DNA of 64,000 nt from Metabacillus dongyingensis (GCF_019933155.2 NZ_CP082944.1:2792001-2856000); one strand, 5' to 3'; positions 9,605 through 19,969 are shown, counted from the first letter of the stretch. Program-made: numbers and translations. The notes: generated from the sequence alone by a model not told the origin.

Positions 9605-9632
9605 AGAAGGGAACTCTACATGGAGTTCCCAC
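9605..9632 (-). terminator. Terminator after the ArsR remnant
   Basis: GGGAACTC/GAGTTCCC 8-bp stem with T-rich tail on the minus strand. It marks the 3' end of a decayed minus-strand gene. Confidence 0.6.
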
Positions 9633-9642
9633 AGTTGCTCTA

Positions 9643-9813
9643 TTAAAATCTCTTGTTCTGGAAGAACAAACACACCCTTGAAACGGCAGCCAAAGACATA
9701 TCAAAAGGCGCTGCTAATTCTGAAACTGTTCTTTCTTTTAGGGCCATCATATGAACCATTTTTCTTCTTGCAGAATCAGCTAAAGCATGAAAAATTTCAT
9801 TTAAATGATCATT
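9643..9813 (-). pseudogene. ArsR-family regulator remnant
   Basis: The minus strand reads NDHLNEIFHALADSARRKMV, then KERTVSELAAPFDMSLAAVS, which is the unmistakable wHTH core of ArsR repressors (ALADxxRR, ELAxPFxMSLAAVS). An in-frame TGA directly precedes the first Asn and no start codon is available. After the recognition helix the frame runs into unrelated residues and stops, so the wing and dimerisation helix are missing. It is followed by its own terminator. I read it as a relic truncated at both ends by deletion or frameshift. Members with this motif often control a neighbouring SRPBCC/AHSA1 gene, which is absent here. Confidence 0.75.
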
Positions 9814-9850
9814 TCAAGTAAAGTATAGCAGCTAATTCTTGTATACATCA

Positions 9851-10063
9851 CTACAATCTTTCTATTATCTTCTGTTCTTTCTTAAATGTACTTAGACATT
9901 TTTTACATATACAATGTCTTCTTTTACTTTCTGCAGGAACTAATTCAAAGATTTCATTAGGAAACTTTTCTGCGCTGCACCAGCAGTTATCATTTTTTCC
10001 AGAACCTGTCATACACTCGTTCTCTTCTCCACATATTGGACAAAATTTATTAATCAATGACAA
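9851..10063 (-). CDS. Cysteine-rich CWC family protein
   Basis: A 70-residue zinc-binding-type protein. The order CPICGEENEC, then CWC at ~27-29, then CICKKCL near residue 52 is the signature of the Cys-rich CWC family. It probably binds one or two metal ions; no function is established. The ATG has a GAGGAAGGG-type RBS. It stands alone beside the ArsR relic. Confidence 0.8.
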   Translation of the reverse strand: MSLINKFCPICGEENECMTGSGKNDNCWCSAEKFPNEIFELVPAESKRRHCICKKCLSTFKKEQKIIERL

Positions 10064-10335
10064 CCCTTCCTCAGTTCTTCATATTTTATTATCTATCTCC
10101 CTGAATGGATGCAGATCATTCAAGTGCTATTGTGCAGGAACGTTGCTACAAAAATGCACTCTTTCATCCTAAGCTAAACGGGTGATTATTTATATAAGAA
10201 AAAAAACCTAAAATGATAATAAAAATTTTCCTGCCCCTTGAACCCTGCTTTGCAAAATTGGAATTTTTGGATACTCTGGTACTCATAGCGAGACTTTGCC
10301 CCTCACAAAGCAGGCTTACTCAATCGATAATAAGA
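10064..10335. other. Gene-free spacer
   Basis: No coding signal is seen on either strand. The only structure noticed is a widely spaced inverted repeat, CCTGCTTTG (near 10244) and CAAAGCAGG (near 10304), too far apart to be a terminator and not explained. Confidence 0.5.
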
Positions 10336-10383
10336 CAAAAAAACGGATACAAATTGTTGTGCAATTTAGTACCCGTTTTCTTC
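10336..10383 (-). terminator. odhAB operon terminator
   Basis: Long stem: AAAACGG and CCGTTTT outer arms, CAAATTG/CAATTT inner arms, 5-nt loop, with seven T after it on the minus strand. It lies about 67 nt downstream of the odhB stop. Confidence 0.8.
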
Positions 10384-10449
10384 AATATTTTTGTTTTTTC
10401 TCCCTCAATACATAACAGTTAGATTAAGGTCATGAGGTTTTCAAGTTCT

Positions 10450-11706
10450 TTATCCTTCAATCAGCAATGATTCTGGATCTTCAAGCAAATCTTTGACAGT
10501 TGCGAGGAAGCTTACTGCTTCTTTGCCGTCTACGATACGATGATCGTATGAAAGCGCGATGTACATCATTGGACGGTTTTCCATTGTGTCTTTGTCAATC
10601 GCAATCGGACGAAGCTGAATTTTATGCATACCGAGAATTCCGACTTGCGGTCCGTTTAAGATTGGTGTTGACATAAGAGAACCGAACACACCGCCATTTG
10701 TGATCGTAAATGTACCGCCAGAAAGATCACCAATCGTTAATTTGTTGTTTTTCGCTTTTCCTGCAAGCTCGCCAATTGCTCCTTCGATTTGGGCAAATGA
10801 TTTGCGGTCTGCATCACGTACAACTGGTACAACTAATCCTTCTGGAGCTGAAACGGCGATGCCGATATCATAAAACTTCTTAATAACAAGCTCATCACCC
10901 TGAATTTCAGCATTCAATAATGGGTATTTCTTAAGTGCTGCAATAACTGCTTTTGTGAAGAATGACATAAAGCCAAGGCGTACGTCATGCTGCTCAAAGA
11001 ATTTATCTTTTCTGCGTTTACGGACATCCATAACCGCCGTCATGTCAACTTCATTAAATGTCGTAAGCATCGCAGCTGTTTGCTGTACCTCGACAAGGCG
11101 TTTAGCAATCGTTTGTCTGCGGCGCGACATGCGCTCGCGCTCAACTGGTTTGTCGAAAGAGTCAGAAGCCGGTTTTGCAGGTTTTGCTTCAGGCGCTTTT
11201 TGAGGAGCAGCTGGCTTTGAAGCGGGCGCGTTTGGAGAATAAGCTTCAACGTCATGCTTGCGCAATCTTCCAAGCGGATCTCCTGAAGGAACTTGAGTCA
11301 AATCAATTCCTTTTTCTCTTGCAAGCTTTCGCGCTGCCGGAGAAGCAATTGGACGCTGTGATTTGCTTTCAGTCTTTTCATGCTTTTCTTCTATAGGCGC
11401 AGAAGCTTTTGGCTGTTCTTCTTTAACCGGTTCTACTTTAACTTCCTCTGCTTGAGTGCCAACAGTTTCGCCGTTTTCATCAATCACAGCAATCACTTCG
11501 CCAACTTGAACCGTGTCACCGGAATCTTTGACAACATCCTTCAGCACACCAGAATAATCAGCTGTCAGTTCAACGTTTACTTTATCTGTTTCGAGCTCAA
11601 CCAGATATTCCCCTTTTTCAACGTAGTCCCCTGGTTGTTTCAGCCATTGTGCGATAGTTCCTTCTGAGATGGATTCAGCTAATTCTGGTACGATTACTTG
11701 TGCCAT
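10450..11706 (-). CDS. odhB: 2-oxoglutarate dehydrogenase E2 (dihydrolipoyl succinyltransferase)
   Basis: 418 residues, the normal length for Bacillus OdhB. Order: lipoyl domain with the lipoylated lysine in [10 protein letters not shown] (~43), an Ala/Pro-rich linker, a peripheral subunit-binding domain ([15 protein letters not shown]), a second linker, and the CoA-dependent catalytic domain ending with [12 protein letters not shown] (catalytic His/Asp). It transfers succinyl groups to CoA in the TCA cycle. The start is [12 protein letters not shown] at 11706 with AAGGGAG upstream, 2 nt after the odhA stop, so the two are translationally linked. The shared E3 subunit is not in this window. 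Confidence 0.96.
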   Translation of the reverse strand: MAQVIVPELAESISEGTIAQWLKQPGDYVEKGEYLVELETDKVNVELTADYSGVLKDVVKDSGDTVQVGEVIAVIDENGETVGTQAEEVKVEPVKEEQPKASAPIEEKHEKTESKSQRPIASPAARKLAREKGIDLTQVPSGDPLGRLRKHDVEAYSPNAPASKPAAPQKAPEAKPAKPASDSFDKPVERERMSRRRQTIAKRLVEVQQTAAMLTTFNEVDMTAVMDVRKRRKDKFFEQHDVRLGFMSFFTKAVIAALKKYPLLNAEIQGDELVIKKFYDIGIAVSAPEGLVVPVVRDADRKSFAQIEGAIGELAGKAKNNKLTIGDLSGGTFTITNGGVFGSLMSTPILNGPQVGILGMHKIQLRPIAIDKDTMENRPMMYIALSYDHRIVDGKEAVSFLATVKDLLEDPESLLIEG

Positions 11707-11708
11707 GA

Positions 11709-14567
11709 TCAAATTCTCCCTTCGTTTTTCCACGTCAATGCTTCTGTTACGATACGCTCTTGATCTTTTTTATGAACGTTTGGATCTCCCTCTGCTGTCG
11801 AAGATCTTCTTTTTCTTCCAATGTAATTCACTTTCACATGTTCCGGTGCTACTTCTCGGAGTTCTGGATCCATGTATGTCCATGCACCCATATTCATTGG
11901 CTCTTCCTGTACCCAGACGATTTCTTCCAGCGTCTCGTAGCGTCCAAGAATTGCTTTAATTTCCTTTTTAGGGAACGGATATAATTCTTCCACTCGTACA
12001 ACGTGGATTTGATTTACATCTTCTTCTATTGATTTTAATTTATCTGTTAAATCAGTTGCGATTTTGCCGCTGCATAAGACAATGCGCTTTACATCTCCAT
12101 GGTTCAGGCCAAGTCCAGGCTGTTCCACAACCGGACGGAATTCCCCTTCGCTCAGTTCTTCTATTGAAGAAATAGTTTGCGCGTTTCGAAGCAGACTCTT
12201 AGGTGTCATAATAACAAGCGGACGTACTTCCTCACGTTTCAGAAGCGCTGCCTGTCTTCTTAAAATATGAAAATACTGTGCAGCACTTGTTAAGTTTGCG
12301 ACTGTCCAGTTGTTTTCTGCTGCAAGCTGCAGATATCTCTCAAGTCTTGCACTTGAATGCTCAGGTCCTTGTCCTTCATAACCATGAGGAAGAAGCATCA
12401 CAAGCCCTGATTTTTGACCCCACTTCGCACGGCCTGCTGCGATGAATTGATCAAAGAATACTTGTGCAGCGTTTGCAAAGTCACCGTATTGAGCTTCCCA
12501 CAGCACGAGTGTTTCAGGAGCAAATACGTTGTAGCCATATTCAAAGCCAAGTACTGACCCTTCTGATAATGGACTGTTATGAACGGCGAAAGACACATTT
12601 GATTTAGATAGTGTATGCAGCGGTGAGTAAACATTTCCTGTTTCACTATCGTGAAGCATTAAGTGTCTTTGAGAGAATGTGCCGCGTTCCGAATCCTGGC
12701 CCGACAGGCGAATTGGCGTGCCGTCTTCAAGGATAGTTGCGAAAGCAAGCGTTTCTGCTAATGCCCAGTCAGCTTTTTCTTCTCCAACAAAGATATTTGC
12801 GCGTCTTTCTAGAATTCTTTTCAATTTATCAAAAACATTGAAGCCCTCAGGCCATTTCACAAGCTCATCATTAATTCTTAAGAGAGACTCTTTATTTATG
12901 GCCGTTTTGATTTTCGGCAGTCCGTTGATAACGATTTCAGGAAGCTCTATGTCATGAACCTGAGTAACTTTTTTCGAAGGCACTTTTTGATATGCAGCGT
13001 CAAATTTGTCTAATGTCTGCTGATCAATTTCCGCAATTTTTTCTTTGCTTAAATATCCTGCCTCTTCAAGCTGTGCAGCATAGAGTGCACGGACTGTCGG
13101 ATGCTTGCGGACTTTTTCATATAGTTGCGGCTGAGTCGTTGATGGCTCATCCATTTCATTGTGGCCAAAGCGTCGGTAGCCGATTAAATCAATCAAGAAG
13201 TCACGGTTAAAGAGCTTGCGGTACTCAATCGCAATCATCACTGCTGCAAGACACGCTTCTGGGTCGTCTGCATTTACATGAACGATCGGGATTTCATATC
13301 CTTTTGCAAGGTCACTTGCATATTTTGTAGAACGGGAGTCTCTGCTTTCAGTTGTAAACCCGATCATATTGTTGGCGATAATATGAATGGAACCGCCGGT
13401 CTGATAGCCTGTAAGTGAATTTAAGTTCAGAGTTTCTGCAACGATTCCCTCACCTGGGAACGCAGCATCACCGTGAATGATGATCGCCATTGATTCTTTT
13501 TCATCTTGTTTCGGATAGCCGATTGTCTGGCGATTATCCTGTGCAGCACGTGTGTAGCCCATGACAATCGGGTCTACGTATTCAAGGTGACTTGGGTTGT
13601 TTGCAAGAGTCAGCCGTGCACGTTTTGTGCTTTCGTCTGTAATCTGACGGTCTGCTCCAAGATGATATTTTACATCTCCGCTCCAGCCATAGTTAATGCC
13701 TACAGATCCTTCAGAGGGAACAAGCTCCTTGTTTGGAGAATGCTGGAATTCTGAGAAAATGATTTCATAAGGCTTTCCGAGAACATGTGCCAGCACATTT
13801 AAACGTCCTCTGTGAGCCATACCAATATTTACATTGTTTGTTCCTGCGTGAACAGCGTTTGAAATCAGTTCATCAAGCATTGGAACAAGCATGTCCAATC
13901 CTTCAATCGAGAAACGTTTTTGCCCTACAAACGTGCGGTGCAAAAATTTCTCAAAACCTTCCACTTCTGAAAGGCGGCGAAGAATAGCCGTGCGTTTTTC
14001 ATTTGAATGACTTTTGAAGATTTCTCCGGATTCAACCATTTTCTTAAGCCAGTACTTTTCTTCAAAACGGTGTACGTGAGAGAATTCAAAAGCAATCGTT
14101 TTTGTATAAGCTTCTTTTAAATATTGAATGGCCTGTAATCCATTCGTTACTTCTTTAGGTGCATCCGCACATAAAATGGATGCCGGGATTTCTTCTAGGT
14201 CAGATTCTGTCAGCCCGTAATCCTTAAGCTGAAGAAACTCTTTTTGTTTAACACTTTCAAATGGATATATTGAAGCGTTTAAATGTCCATAAGTGCGGAT
14301 ATCTTCTGCAAGCTTGACTGCATAAGCAATCTTCTTCATTTTGTCCGCGCTTGTTGCGTTTTGAACAGACGATGCTGTGCCCGCTGATGTTTCATTGCTA
14401 ACTTGTGTCTGCGGTACTGTGTCCCATCCATCAAACATTTCTCTTAATTCTTCATCAACCGATTCTGGATCCTGCTGATATTGATCAAACAGCTCCAGTA
14501 CATAGCCAAGGTTCGGTCCATGAAAATCCTCAAGTCGAATCTTGCGCTTTGTTGTTGTTCCTGACAT
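11709..14567 (-). CDS. odhA: 2-oxoglutarate dehydrogenase E1
   Basis: 952 residues, full length for the thiamine-diphosphate E1 component (SucA/OdhA). The N-terminus has the short [20 protein letters not shown] segment that engages E2. The ThDP/Mg region [19 protein letters not shown] and the histidine-rich [12 protein letters not shown] active-site stretch are intact. It decarboxylates 2-oxoglutarate and loads succinyl onto OdhB. First gene of odhAB; its leader holds a perfect palindrome and a CcpA-box-like sequence (listed separately). No anomaly. Confidence 0.97.
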   Translation of the reverse strand: MSGTTTKRKIRLEDFHGPNLGYVLELFDQYQQDPESVDEELREMFDGWDTVPQTQVSNETSAGTASSVQNATSADKMKKIAYAVKLAEDIRTYGHLNASIYPFESVKQKEFLQLKDYGLTESDLEEIPASILCADAPKEVTNGLQAIQYLKEAYTKTIAFEFSHVHRFEEKYWLKKMVESGEIFKSHSNEKRTAILRRLSEVEGFEKFLHRTFVGQKRFSIEGLDMLVPMLDELISNAVHAGTNNVNIGMAHRGRLNVLAHVLGKPYEIIFSEFQHSPNKELVPSEGSVGINYGWSGDVKYHLGADRQITDESTKRARLTLANNPSHLEYVDPIVMGYTRAAQDNRQTIGYPKQDEKESMAIIIHGDAAFPGEGIVAETLNLNSLTGYQTGGSIHIIANNMIGFTTESRDSRSTKYASDLAKGYEIPIVHVNADDPEACLAAVMIAIEYRKLFNRDFLIDLIGYRRFGHNEMDEPSTTQPQLYEKVRKHPTVRALYAAQLEEAGYLSKEKIAEIDQQTLDKFDAAYQKVPSKKVTQVHDIELPEIVINGLPKIKTAINKESLLRINDELVKWPEGFNVFDKLKRILERRANIFVGEEKADWALAETLAFATILEDGTPIRLSGQDSERGTFSQRHLMLHDSETGNVYSPLHTLSKSNVSFAVHNSPLSEGSVLGFEYGYNVFAPETLVLWEAQYGDFANAAQVFFDQFIAAGRAKWGQKSGLVMLLPHGYEGQGPEHSSARLERYLQLAAENNWTVANLTSAAQYFHILRRQAALLKREEVRPLVIMTPKSLLRNAQTISSIEELSEGEFRPVVEQPGLGLNHGDVKRIVLCSGKIATDLTDKLKSIEEDVNQIHVVRVEELYPFPKKEIKAILGRYETLEEIVWVQEEPMNMGAWTYMDPELREVAPEHVKVNYIGRKRRSSTAEGDPNVHKKDQERIVTEALTWKNEGRI

Positions 14568-14650
14568 CTTACATAACCCCCAGCAATGGTAGTGAATCTG
14601 ATTGAATTTTTTAAAAACAGATTCAAATGGATATTATTGTAATATACTAT

Positions 14651-14673
14651 CCTATCTTTCTTAGAAAGATAGG
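14651..14673. promoter_or_regulatory. Perfect palindrome in the odhAB leader
   Basis: Arms CCTATCTTTC and GAAAGATAGG are exact complements around a 3-nt centre (TTA), about 85 nt upstream of the odhA ATG. There is no adjacent T run in the sense direction, so a repressor site fits better than a terminator. A TATATT/TACAAT-like -10 lies just downstream on the minus strand. The cognate regulator is unknown. Confidence 0.5.
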
Positions 14674-14679
14674 TTTGGA

Positions 14680-14693
14680 TTAAAACGCTTCCA
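14680..14693 (-). promoter_or_regulatory. cre-like CcpA site upstream of odhAB
   Basis: TGGAAGCGTTTTAA on the minus strand matches 12 of 14 positions of the cre consensus TGWAANCGNTNWCA. Glucose repression of TCA genes in bacilli makes this plausible, but the match is imperfect. Confidence 0.4.
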
Positions 14694-14880
14694 TTGTTAT
14701 TTTAACATTCATTGCCCGTTTAATCAAAGGAGTATCACAAGAAAATTTTAAATAATACTGAAAAACAAAAATTAAAAGTGAATCTAAAAAACAAAAGATG
14801 CATTATATTCATTTTTCAAGAGGAAAATCAGCCTCTTTTTCTGCTGAGTCCGACATATTTTCTTGTTTTTCTTCTAAATT

Positions 14881-15236
14881 CTATGTATTTTGATAAAAAA
14901 TGATCCGATTCATAAAAGGATCCTGAACGGTTAATTCATATGTGTTCCATGGATTCTTTTCAATTCCTGGATTTGAGAAAGAATATTCTTTAGATTTGAG
15001 TATACTATGATAATTTTGAAGATCTTTGCACTGAATTCTGACGGCTGCCCCCGGCGAGCAATCTCCGTGATGCTGGAAAGATGAATCTGCACGGCTTGGT
15101 TTGAAATTTGAAAATACAGTGGATATTCCGGTTCAAACCGGTGCTCCCATTCAAGTCTAAATCCTAAGTAGTCCAGGTAAAACTCCTTTGCTTTCCGTTC
15201 ATCAAATATACTCAGAATTGGAATAACGGATTTCAT
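14881..15236 (-). pseudogene. Glyoxalase/bleomycin-resistance fold gene with a single frameshift
   Basis: The frame from ATG 15236 gives a good vicinal-oxygen-chelate start (VIPILSIFDERKAKEFYLDYLGF...YFQIS), then turns to nonsense after HLS. The next frame continues the family perfectly: QHHGDCSPGAAVRIQ, PGIEKNPWNTYELTVQDPF, NRIIFYQNT and a stop at 14881. Restoring one base near 15075 gives 118 residues, the usual length of this glyoxalase superfamily subgroup. So it is either recently inactivated or carries a sequencing error. Members bind or modify small toxic molecules; the substrate is unknown. Confidence 0.85.
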
Positions 15237-15283
15237 TTTTATCTCCCTCTATTTATATAGTAGCAAATGAGAGAATGCGTTAC

Positions 15284-15315
15284 AAAAAGAGTGCCTTTAA
15301 TAAAGGCACTCTTAC
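15284..15315 (-). terminator. yojNO terminator
   Basis: Perfect stem AAGAGTGCCTTTA with its complement, followed by TTTTTG on the minus strand; it overlaps the yojO stop codon. Confidence 0.85.
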
Positions 15316-17234
15316 GAATGGATGCTTTTCTGCAGCAGTTTTTTCAGGATTGGAAACAGCACTTCAGGGAGCTTCTCAATGTCAGGAACAACAATGCTGA
15401 ATTTGCCGTAAATGTTTTGAATCGTTTTTTGCTGTCCTTCGTCAATTTCTCCATTTGCGAGAAAAATATTGATCACTTCAATTCCCCGTTTTCTTGCTTC
15501 AAGTACGGCCTCGTGTGTGTCAATTATGCCATTTTGCTCGTATCCTGTTGCTGCTGGCTCTCCATCTGAGAAGACCAGCATAAACTTCTGATTTTCACTG
15601 CGGTTTAAAAGCTGCTTTGTCATATGACGAATAGCATAGCCGTCGCGATTATCTTCTTCCGGTTCAAGCTGCAGTATTTCAGGCCCTCGTTTTTTCTGCA
15701 GAGAGGACCCAAAATCAATGACCGTTTTAAAATGGTTTGGCTGTTTCGTTTCAGTGGCTTCATTCGTATCTTCCCAAAATCCGACGACCTGGTGGACAAC
15801 GGAAACAGATTTCAACGTTTCATGAAACAACGTGATGCCAAGCTTTGTCTGCTCCATCTTATCGTACATTGAAGCCGAGCAATCGACAAGCAGGCAAAAC
15901 GCAGCATCTATTTTAGCAGACGGCTGATTTTTTTTATAAAATAAACGCGGATTCTCATCTGTAAGGAGCTTCAGCAGTTTTTTGCTTAAGCGTCCGGTAT
16001 GGAGATCGCTTCTTGGTGAAATTTTTTTATGCTCAAGCGTTTTTTCAATCATTTGCTTTAGCTTTTTTTGAAATGGAACGATGGTTTCTTTTTTTACAAA
16101 GTATGCTGCTTGATCCGATGCACTTGGCTTTTCGGGTGATACAAAGACAGGATAGGCAAATTTATTTTCTTTGCCGAATGCCTCACTGTCCCCGCGCTCT
16201 TGTTTGTTTTCAGTGTTTTCCATCGCTTCAAGCTTAGAATAATCATTTCTTGCTGTTTTCTTGGAGGATCCCTGTACCATTCCGAGCGCCTGATCGCCGT
16301 CATCGCCTTCTCTGACACCTTCTCCGAGAAGGTCTGTTTTGCTTCCCTGCTCAAGGTCAAATTGAAGAAAGCTCTTTGTCGCTTCACTTGTTTCCCTGTG
16401 CCAGGTCGGCAGTTTGTCCTCGTGTATGTCTTCATCATCTTCTTTTTTCCGCTCAAGAATATCATCGTTTTTCAGCTTTGATTTTCGTTTCAGATCATCA
16501 AAGGTTAAACCCGATTCTGCTTCTGAGTAGTTTAATAATGGCAGATGAAAATACATATTCAGCATGTCATTCGGAACAATGTCTTCAAGGACTTCTGAAA
16601 TGTTCAGGACAATCTTGCCTATGTCATCCGTATTTCGGGCTTCATAGAGCTTCAGCAGTTCACTCTGGATAAACGGCACAGCCAGATCAATTGAATTTGT
16701 CAGAGCCGGAAACTCTTCAAGCGGAGAATCCGATGTTGCTTTTAAATAAAAAGCATTAAAGAGTGCATCCGTATAAATGCTTCTCTCCTGGTTGATTGTT
16801 AATTGGCTTTTAAAAAAACGTCTGTACATCGAGCGTCTGGCAGCAAACACCTTTGTTGTGCCGGGACGTTCATGCTTGCAGTGCTCCTCAAGCCGCAAAT
16901 CCTCAAGCATTACAAACAGCTGCTTCGCAAAGCTTGAAACGGCTAGTTTCTGCACATGTGATAAAAAGGCATCAACTGCAAGGAAATCCGTGTATTTATA
17001 GCTGCCGATGCTTCTTAAAAATACATCGCTTTTCAAGCCATTCACCATATCCCGGCGCGGCCGGTTATCCCAGAAGTGGCTGATGTACACTTTCTGAATG
17101 AACGGATCATAGTAAGACTGCACGGCAAATTCAACCTCAGTCTCATCTTTTTTGGTAAGAGTCTTTGCCAAGTCGGAGAGCTCCATAAATAAAAACGAAT
17201 CGACCCGCTTGTCATTAAATTTTATATATTTCAT
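15312..17234 (-). CDS. yojO: VWA-domain protein, NorD/CobT-like (YojO)
   Basis: 640 residues. A helical N-terminal half is followed by a charged linker (~240-330) and a C-terminal von Willebrand A domain starting at AAFCLLVDCSASM, where the MIDAS motif DCSAS is intact. This matches YojO of B. subtilis and the NorD family, in which a VWA protein works with a MoxR-type AAA ATPase to mature or insert metal centres. No nitric-oxide reductase or other client gene is nearby, so the client is unknown. It follows yojN by 12 nt in one operon. Confidence 0.88.
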   Translation of the reverse strand: MKYIKFNDKRVDSFLFMELSDLAKTLTKKDETEVEFAVQSYYDPFIQKVYISHFWDNRPRRDMVNGLKSDVFLRSIGSYKYTDFLAVDAFLSHVQKLAVSSFAKQLFVMLEDLRLEEHCKHERPGTTKVFAARRSMYRRFFKSQLTINQERSIYTDALFNAFYLKATSDSPLEEFPALTNSIDLAVPFIQSELLKLYEARNTDDIGKIVLNISEVLEDIVPNDMLNMYFHLPLLNYSEAESGLTFDDLKRKSKLKNDDILERKKEDDEDIHEDKLPTWHRETSEATKSFLQFDLEQGSKTDLLGEGVREGDDGDQALGMVQGSSKKTARNDYSKLEAMENTENKQERGDSEAFGKENKFAYPVFVSPEKPSASDQAAYFVKKETIVPFQKKLKQMIEKTLEHKKISPRSDLHTGRLSKKLLKLLTDENPRLFYKKNQPSAKIDAAFCLLVDCSASMYDKMEQTKLGITLFHETLKSVSVVHQVVGFWEDTNEATETKQPNHFKTVIDFGSSLQKKRGPEILQLEPEEDNRDGYAIRHMTKQLLNRSENQKFMLVFSDGEPAATGYEQNGIIDTHEAVLEARKRGIEVINIFLANGEIDEGQQKTIQNIYGKFSIVVPDIEKLPEVLFPILKKLLQKSIHS

Positions 17235-17246
17235 GACACGGCCCCT

Positions 17247-18137
17247 TTACACAAAAAGAGTTTCTGCAATATTTTGAATCGCTGCCTTTTCCCTGTCGTC
17301 TTCAAGTTTTTCAGTGATTCCGCGTGAGATAGCCCGAAGCGGCGGCATATAGACAGCTAAGTCACATGTGTCGATAAGTGCTCTTACAGACGCAGCTTCT
17401 TCCGAAATTTGACCATTCTGCACCTGGGTGATCAGATCAGATGAAAGAGTAACAAACTGACTGATCAGCTTTTCATTTGTAAGCATAGATTGTGAGCGCA
17501 GTACGGCCTTTAGCTGTTCACCTTGAATATATGGCACTTCAATCACAACGAAACGATTTTTTAGGGCTTCATTTAAAGGAACAGTACCTACGTAACCTTC
17601 ATTAATAGCTGCAATCACGCCAAAGTCGCTGCTTGCTTTGATTACCTCTCCTGTAAATGGATTCGTAATCATTTTACGGTAGTCCAGCACTCCATTTAAA
17701 ATCGGCAATGTTTCGGGCTTCGCCATATTAATTTCATCTATATATAAGATATGACCTTTTTTCATCGCATGAATGACAGGACCTTCAATAAATTCAATGC
17801 TCGTTTTCGAACCTTCCTGCGAGATGGTTTTGTAGCCAAGCAGGGCCTCCGCATCAAGATCCACGCTGCAATTTATGTTGTGCATCGGCTGGCCGAAAAG
17901 ATTTGACAGTGTCTCGGCAAGCTTTGTTTTACCCGATCCTGTAGGTCCTTTTAATAAAACATTTTTGCCTAATGATAAAGCGATCATGGCATCAAATAAA
18001 ATCGCATCTTCTGAAGGCATGTACCCGCCTTTGCCGATCAGCATCGCATCTTCGCTGTTTTTAAATGTTTCCGATCTTTTTTTTATGTCTGACAGTATAT
18101 TATTCGGGAGATTTAAAGCTTCTAATTGTGATGTCAT
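17247..18137 (-). CDS. yojN: MoxR/NorQ-type AAA+ ATPase (YojN)
   Basis: 296 residues with Walker [10 protein letters not shown] (~64-72), Walker [11 protein letters not shown] (~136-145), and sensor/arginine-finger features of the MoxR branch ([13 protein letters not shown]). It is the ATPase partner of the VWA protein encoded next. The pair probably remodels a target protein or loads a cofactor, by analogy with NorQ-NorD. A clear sigma-A promoter lies about 40 nt upstream of the ATG. Length and synteny to odhAB match B. subtilis YojN. Confidence 0.9.
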   Translation of the reverse strand: MTSQLEALNLPNNILSDIKKRSETFKNSEDAMLIGKGGYMPSEDAILFDAMIALSLGKNVLLKGPTGSGKTKLAETLSNLFGQPMHNINCSVDLDAEALLGYKTISQEGSKTSIEFIEGPVIHAMKKGHILYIDEINMAKPETLPILNGVLDYRKMITNPFTGEVIKASSDFGVIAAINEGYVGTVPLNEALKNRFVVIEVPYIQGEQLKAVLRSQSMLTNEKLISQFVTLSSDLITQVQNGQISEEAASVRALIDTCDLAVYMPPLRAISRGITEKLEDDREKAAIQNIAETLFV

Positions 18138-18176
18138 AGTATGGTTTTCCCTTTCCTAGTACAATTTCTCTGACCA

Positions 18177-18205
18177 AGTATACTAGAAATCCGATGCTTA
18201 CTCAA
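18177..18205 (-). promoter_or_regulatory. Sigma-A promoter of yojNO
   Basis: On the minus strand TTGAGT (18205-18200), a 17-nt spacer and TATACT (18182-18177). Close to consensus in both boxes and spacing. Confidence 0.7.
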
Positions 18206-18407
18206 AGGTATTGATTGCTGTAAACGCGTTCATGCCGATAATGAATAATGTAATAGATCTTTCAACTGCAAACAGTGCTGATTTTTTAAACGCCTTTTTA
18301 CAGTTAACATATAAAGGAAAAGAAAAAAGACCCTTAATTAAGCTCTTATTCCGTTACAAAAAGAAAATTGACCAGAACTATATTGCGAATAAATAGAAGA
18401 ATTACAG

Positions 18408-18437
18408 TGAACAATAAATGCATTACTGCCCATTAAA
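18408..18437 (+). promoter_or_regulatory. Sigma-G-like promoter of the germinant receptor operon
   Basis: TGAACA, 17-nt spacer, CATTAAA resembles the forespore sigma-G consensus (TGAATA/CATACTA). GerA-family operons are sigma-G dependent, so the context supports it. Confidence 0.55.
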
Positions 18438-18474
18438 CACGGCTAGTTCATTGATTTACAGGTGAGGGATGTTT

Positions 18475-19965
18475 ATGTTTTGGAATAAGAAAAAAAGGGG
18501 TTTAGTGCAGCAAGAAAGCACGAAGCAAACACTGGCTCTGGAAAATCAGCCCTTATCTATAGAAGAGTTTAAAAAAATACTCGAAAAAATGGATGACGCT
18601 GAAATTATTGAGCCTGAAAAGAATGACTTTCATAAGCTGACGCTGATCTATATAAGGACATTAATTGACCTAGAGCGTTTGAATGAAAGTATTATTGAAC
18701 CACTTAAAAGATCAGCACAAGAGCAAGTATTAAAAAAGATGGCTGCATCAAAAATTAAGGAAGTTACCTCTATCGCTGAAGCAAATAAACAGCTTTTTTC
18801 AGGGGCTGTTTTGATATATGATCCTGCTAATAATGTTTGGGCTGCTATTCCGCTTAAAAACCCTCTAGGCAGATCAATAGAAACTTCAGAAACAGAGACA
18901 ATTTTATATGGTGCTAAAGATAGTTTCAGTGAAAATATTGAAGATAATATTTCATTGATTCGACATAGGCTTCCAATTCCGAGATTAAAAACGGAAAAAT
19001 TCACTGTTGGATCTTTAAGTCAGTCCACCGCAGTCATCATGTACATAGAAGGCCTGACCAATCCTGAATTTATAGAGACTGCAAAAAAGAAGATTGAAGA
19101 AATTAATTTTGACCTTTTTTTTGACTCTTCTCAGCTGGCCGCTTTTATGGAGGAGAACAGTAACAGTATCTTCCCCCAATTTCAGCAAACGGATCGGCCG
19201 GATGTTTGCGCTTATTCGCTGGGTCTGGGTAAAATTACGATTCTTTTAGACAATACTCCTTTTGTGCTTGTAGCACCGATCACTTTTTTTCACTTGTTCC
19301 AATCACCAGAGGATTATATAAACCGATGGCCAGTTGCCAGTTTTTTAAGATGCATTCGTTACTTGAGCTTTTTTATTTCAATTACTTTAATCCCTTTTTA
19401 TGTTGCATTAACTACACATCATTATCAGATGATTCCTCTTCAAATTTTATTTGTCCTGATGGAATCCAGAACAAAACTGCCCTTCTCCCCTTTCTGGGAA
19501 GCCTTTCTAATGCTGATCATCTTGGAGATTATTAAAGAGGCAAGCTTAAGAATGCCGACAAAATCCAGTCAAACCCTTGGTGTAATTGGGGGTATAGTCA
19601 TTGGTCAAGCTGCCGTAGAAGCAGCCTTTGCCAGTAAAGTTTTAATTGTCATGGTTGGAATATCAACGATTGCATCTTTTTTAATCCCAAATTATTTAAT
19701 GACAAAAGCAAATTCCCTGATCCAATTTGGCTTTCTGATTTTATCTTCTATTTTTGGAATCTTTGGCATTGCGATTGGTTTGATCCTGCTTTTTGCCCAC
19801 CTTAATGGACTAAATTCTTTAAAGGAACCTTATTTTTCACCGGTTGCCCCCTTCTATGGAAAGGATTGGAATGATCTATTCATACGAGGTCCGCTGACAA
19901 AAATGAAAGAGCGTCCTGAACATTTGCATCCTGTTCAGAAATGGAGATACAGTCAAAGGAGATGA
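18475..19965 (+). CDS. GerA-family spore germination receptor, A subunit
   Basis: About 496 residues. A cytoplasmic N-terminal domain (~1-280), whose EKNDFHKLTLIYIRTLIDLERL stretch is typical of GerAA, precedes five or so membrane segments and a short hydrophilic tail. GerXA proteins sit in the spore inner membrane and with B and C subunits detect nutrients. The sequence MPTKSSQTLGVIGGIVIGQAAV is the conserved membrane-proximal signature. GGTGAG at 18461 suits the second ATG (18475) better than 18469. Which receptor (A, B, K, Ynd, Yfk) it represents cannot be decided. Followed after 4 nt by the B subunit. Confidence 0.9.
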   Translation: MFWNKKKRGLVQQESTKQTLALENQPLSIEEFKKILEKMDDAEIIEPEKNDFHKLTLIYIRTLIDLERLNESIIEPLKRSAQEQVLKKMAASKIKEVTSIAEANKQLFSGAVLIYDPANNVWAAIPLKNPLGRSIETSETETILYGAKDSFSENIEDNISLIRHRLPIPRLKTEKFTVGSLSQSTAVIMYIEGLTNPEFIETAKKKIEEINFDLFFDSSQLAAFMEENSNSIFPQFQQTDRPDVCAYSLGLGKITILLDNTPFVLVAPITFFHLFQSPEDYINRWPVASFLRCIRYLSFFISITLIPFYVALTTHHYQMIPLQILFVLMESRTKLPFSPFWEAFLMLIILEIIKEASLRMPTKSSQTLGVIGGIVIGQAAVEAAFASKVLIVMVGISTIASFLIPNYLMTKANSLIQFGFLILSSIFGIFGIAIGLILLFAHLNGLNSLKEPYFSPVAPFYGKDWNDLFIRGPLTKMKERPEHLHPVQKWRYSQRR

Positions 19966-19969
19966 GATA

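Noticed and set aside
18211..18396. 61-codon plus-strand frame before the germinant receptor operon
   Set aside because: TTG start with poor RBS, overlaps the yojNO promoter, low-complexity Lys/Leu content.
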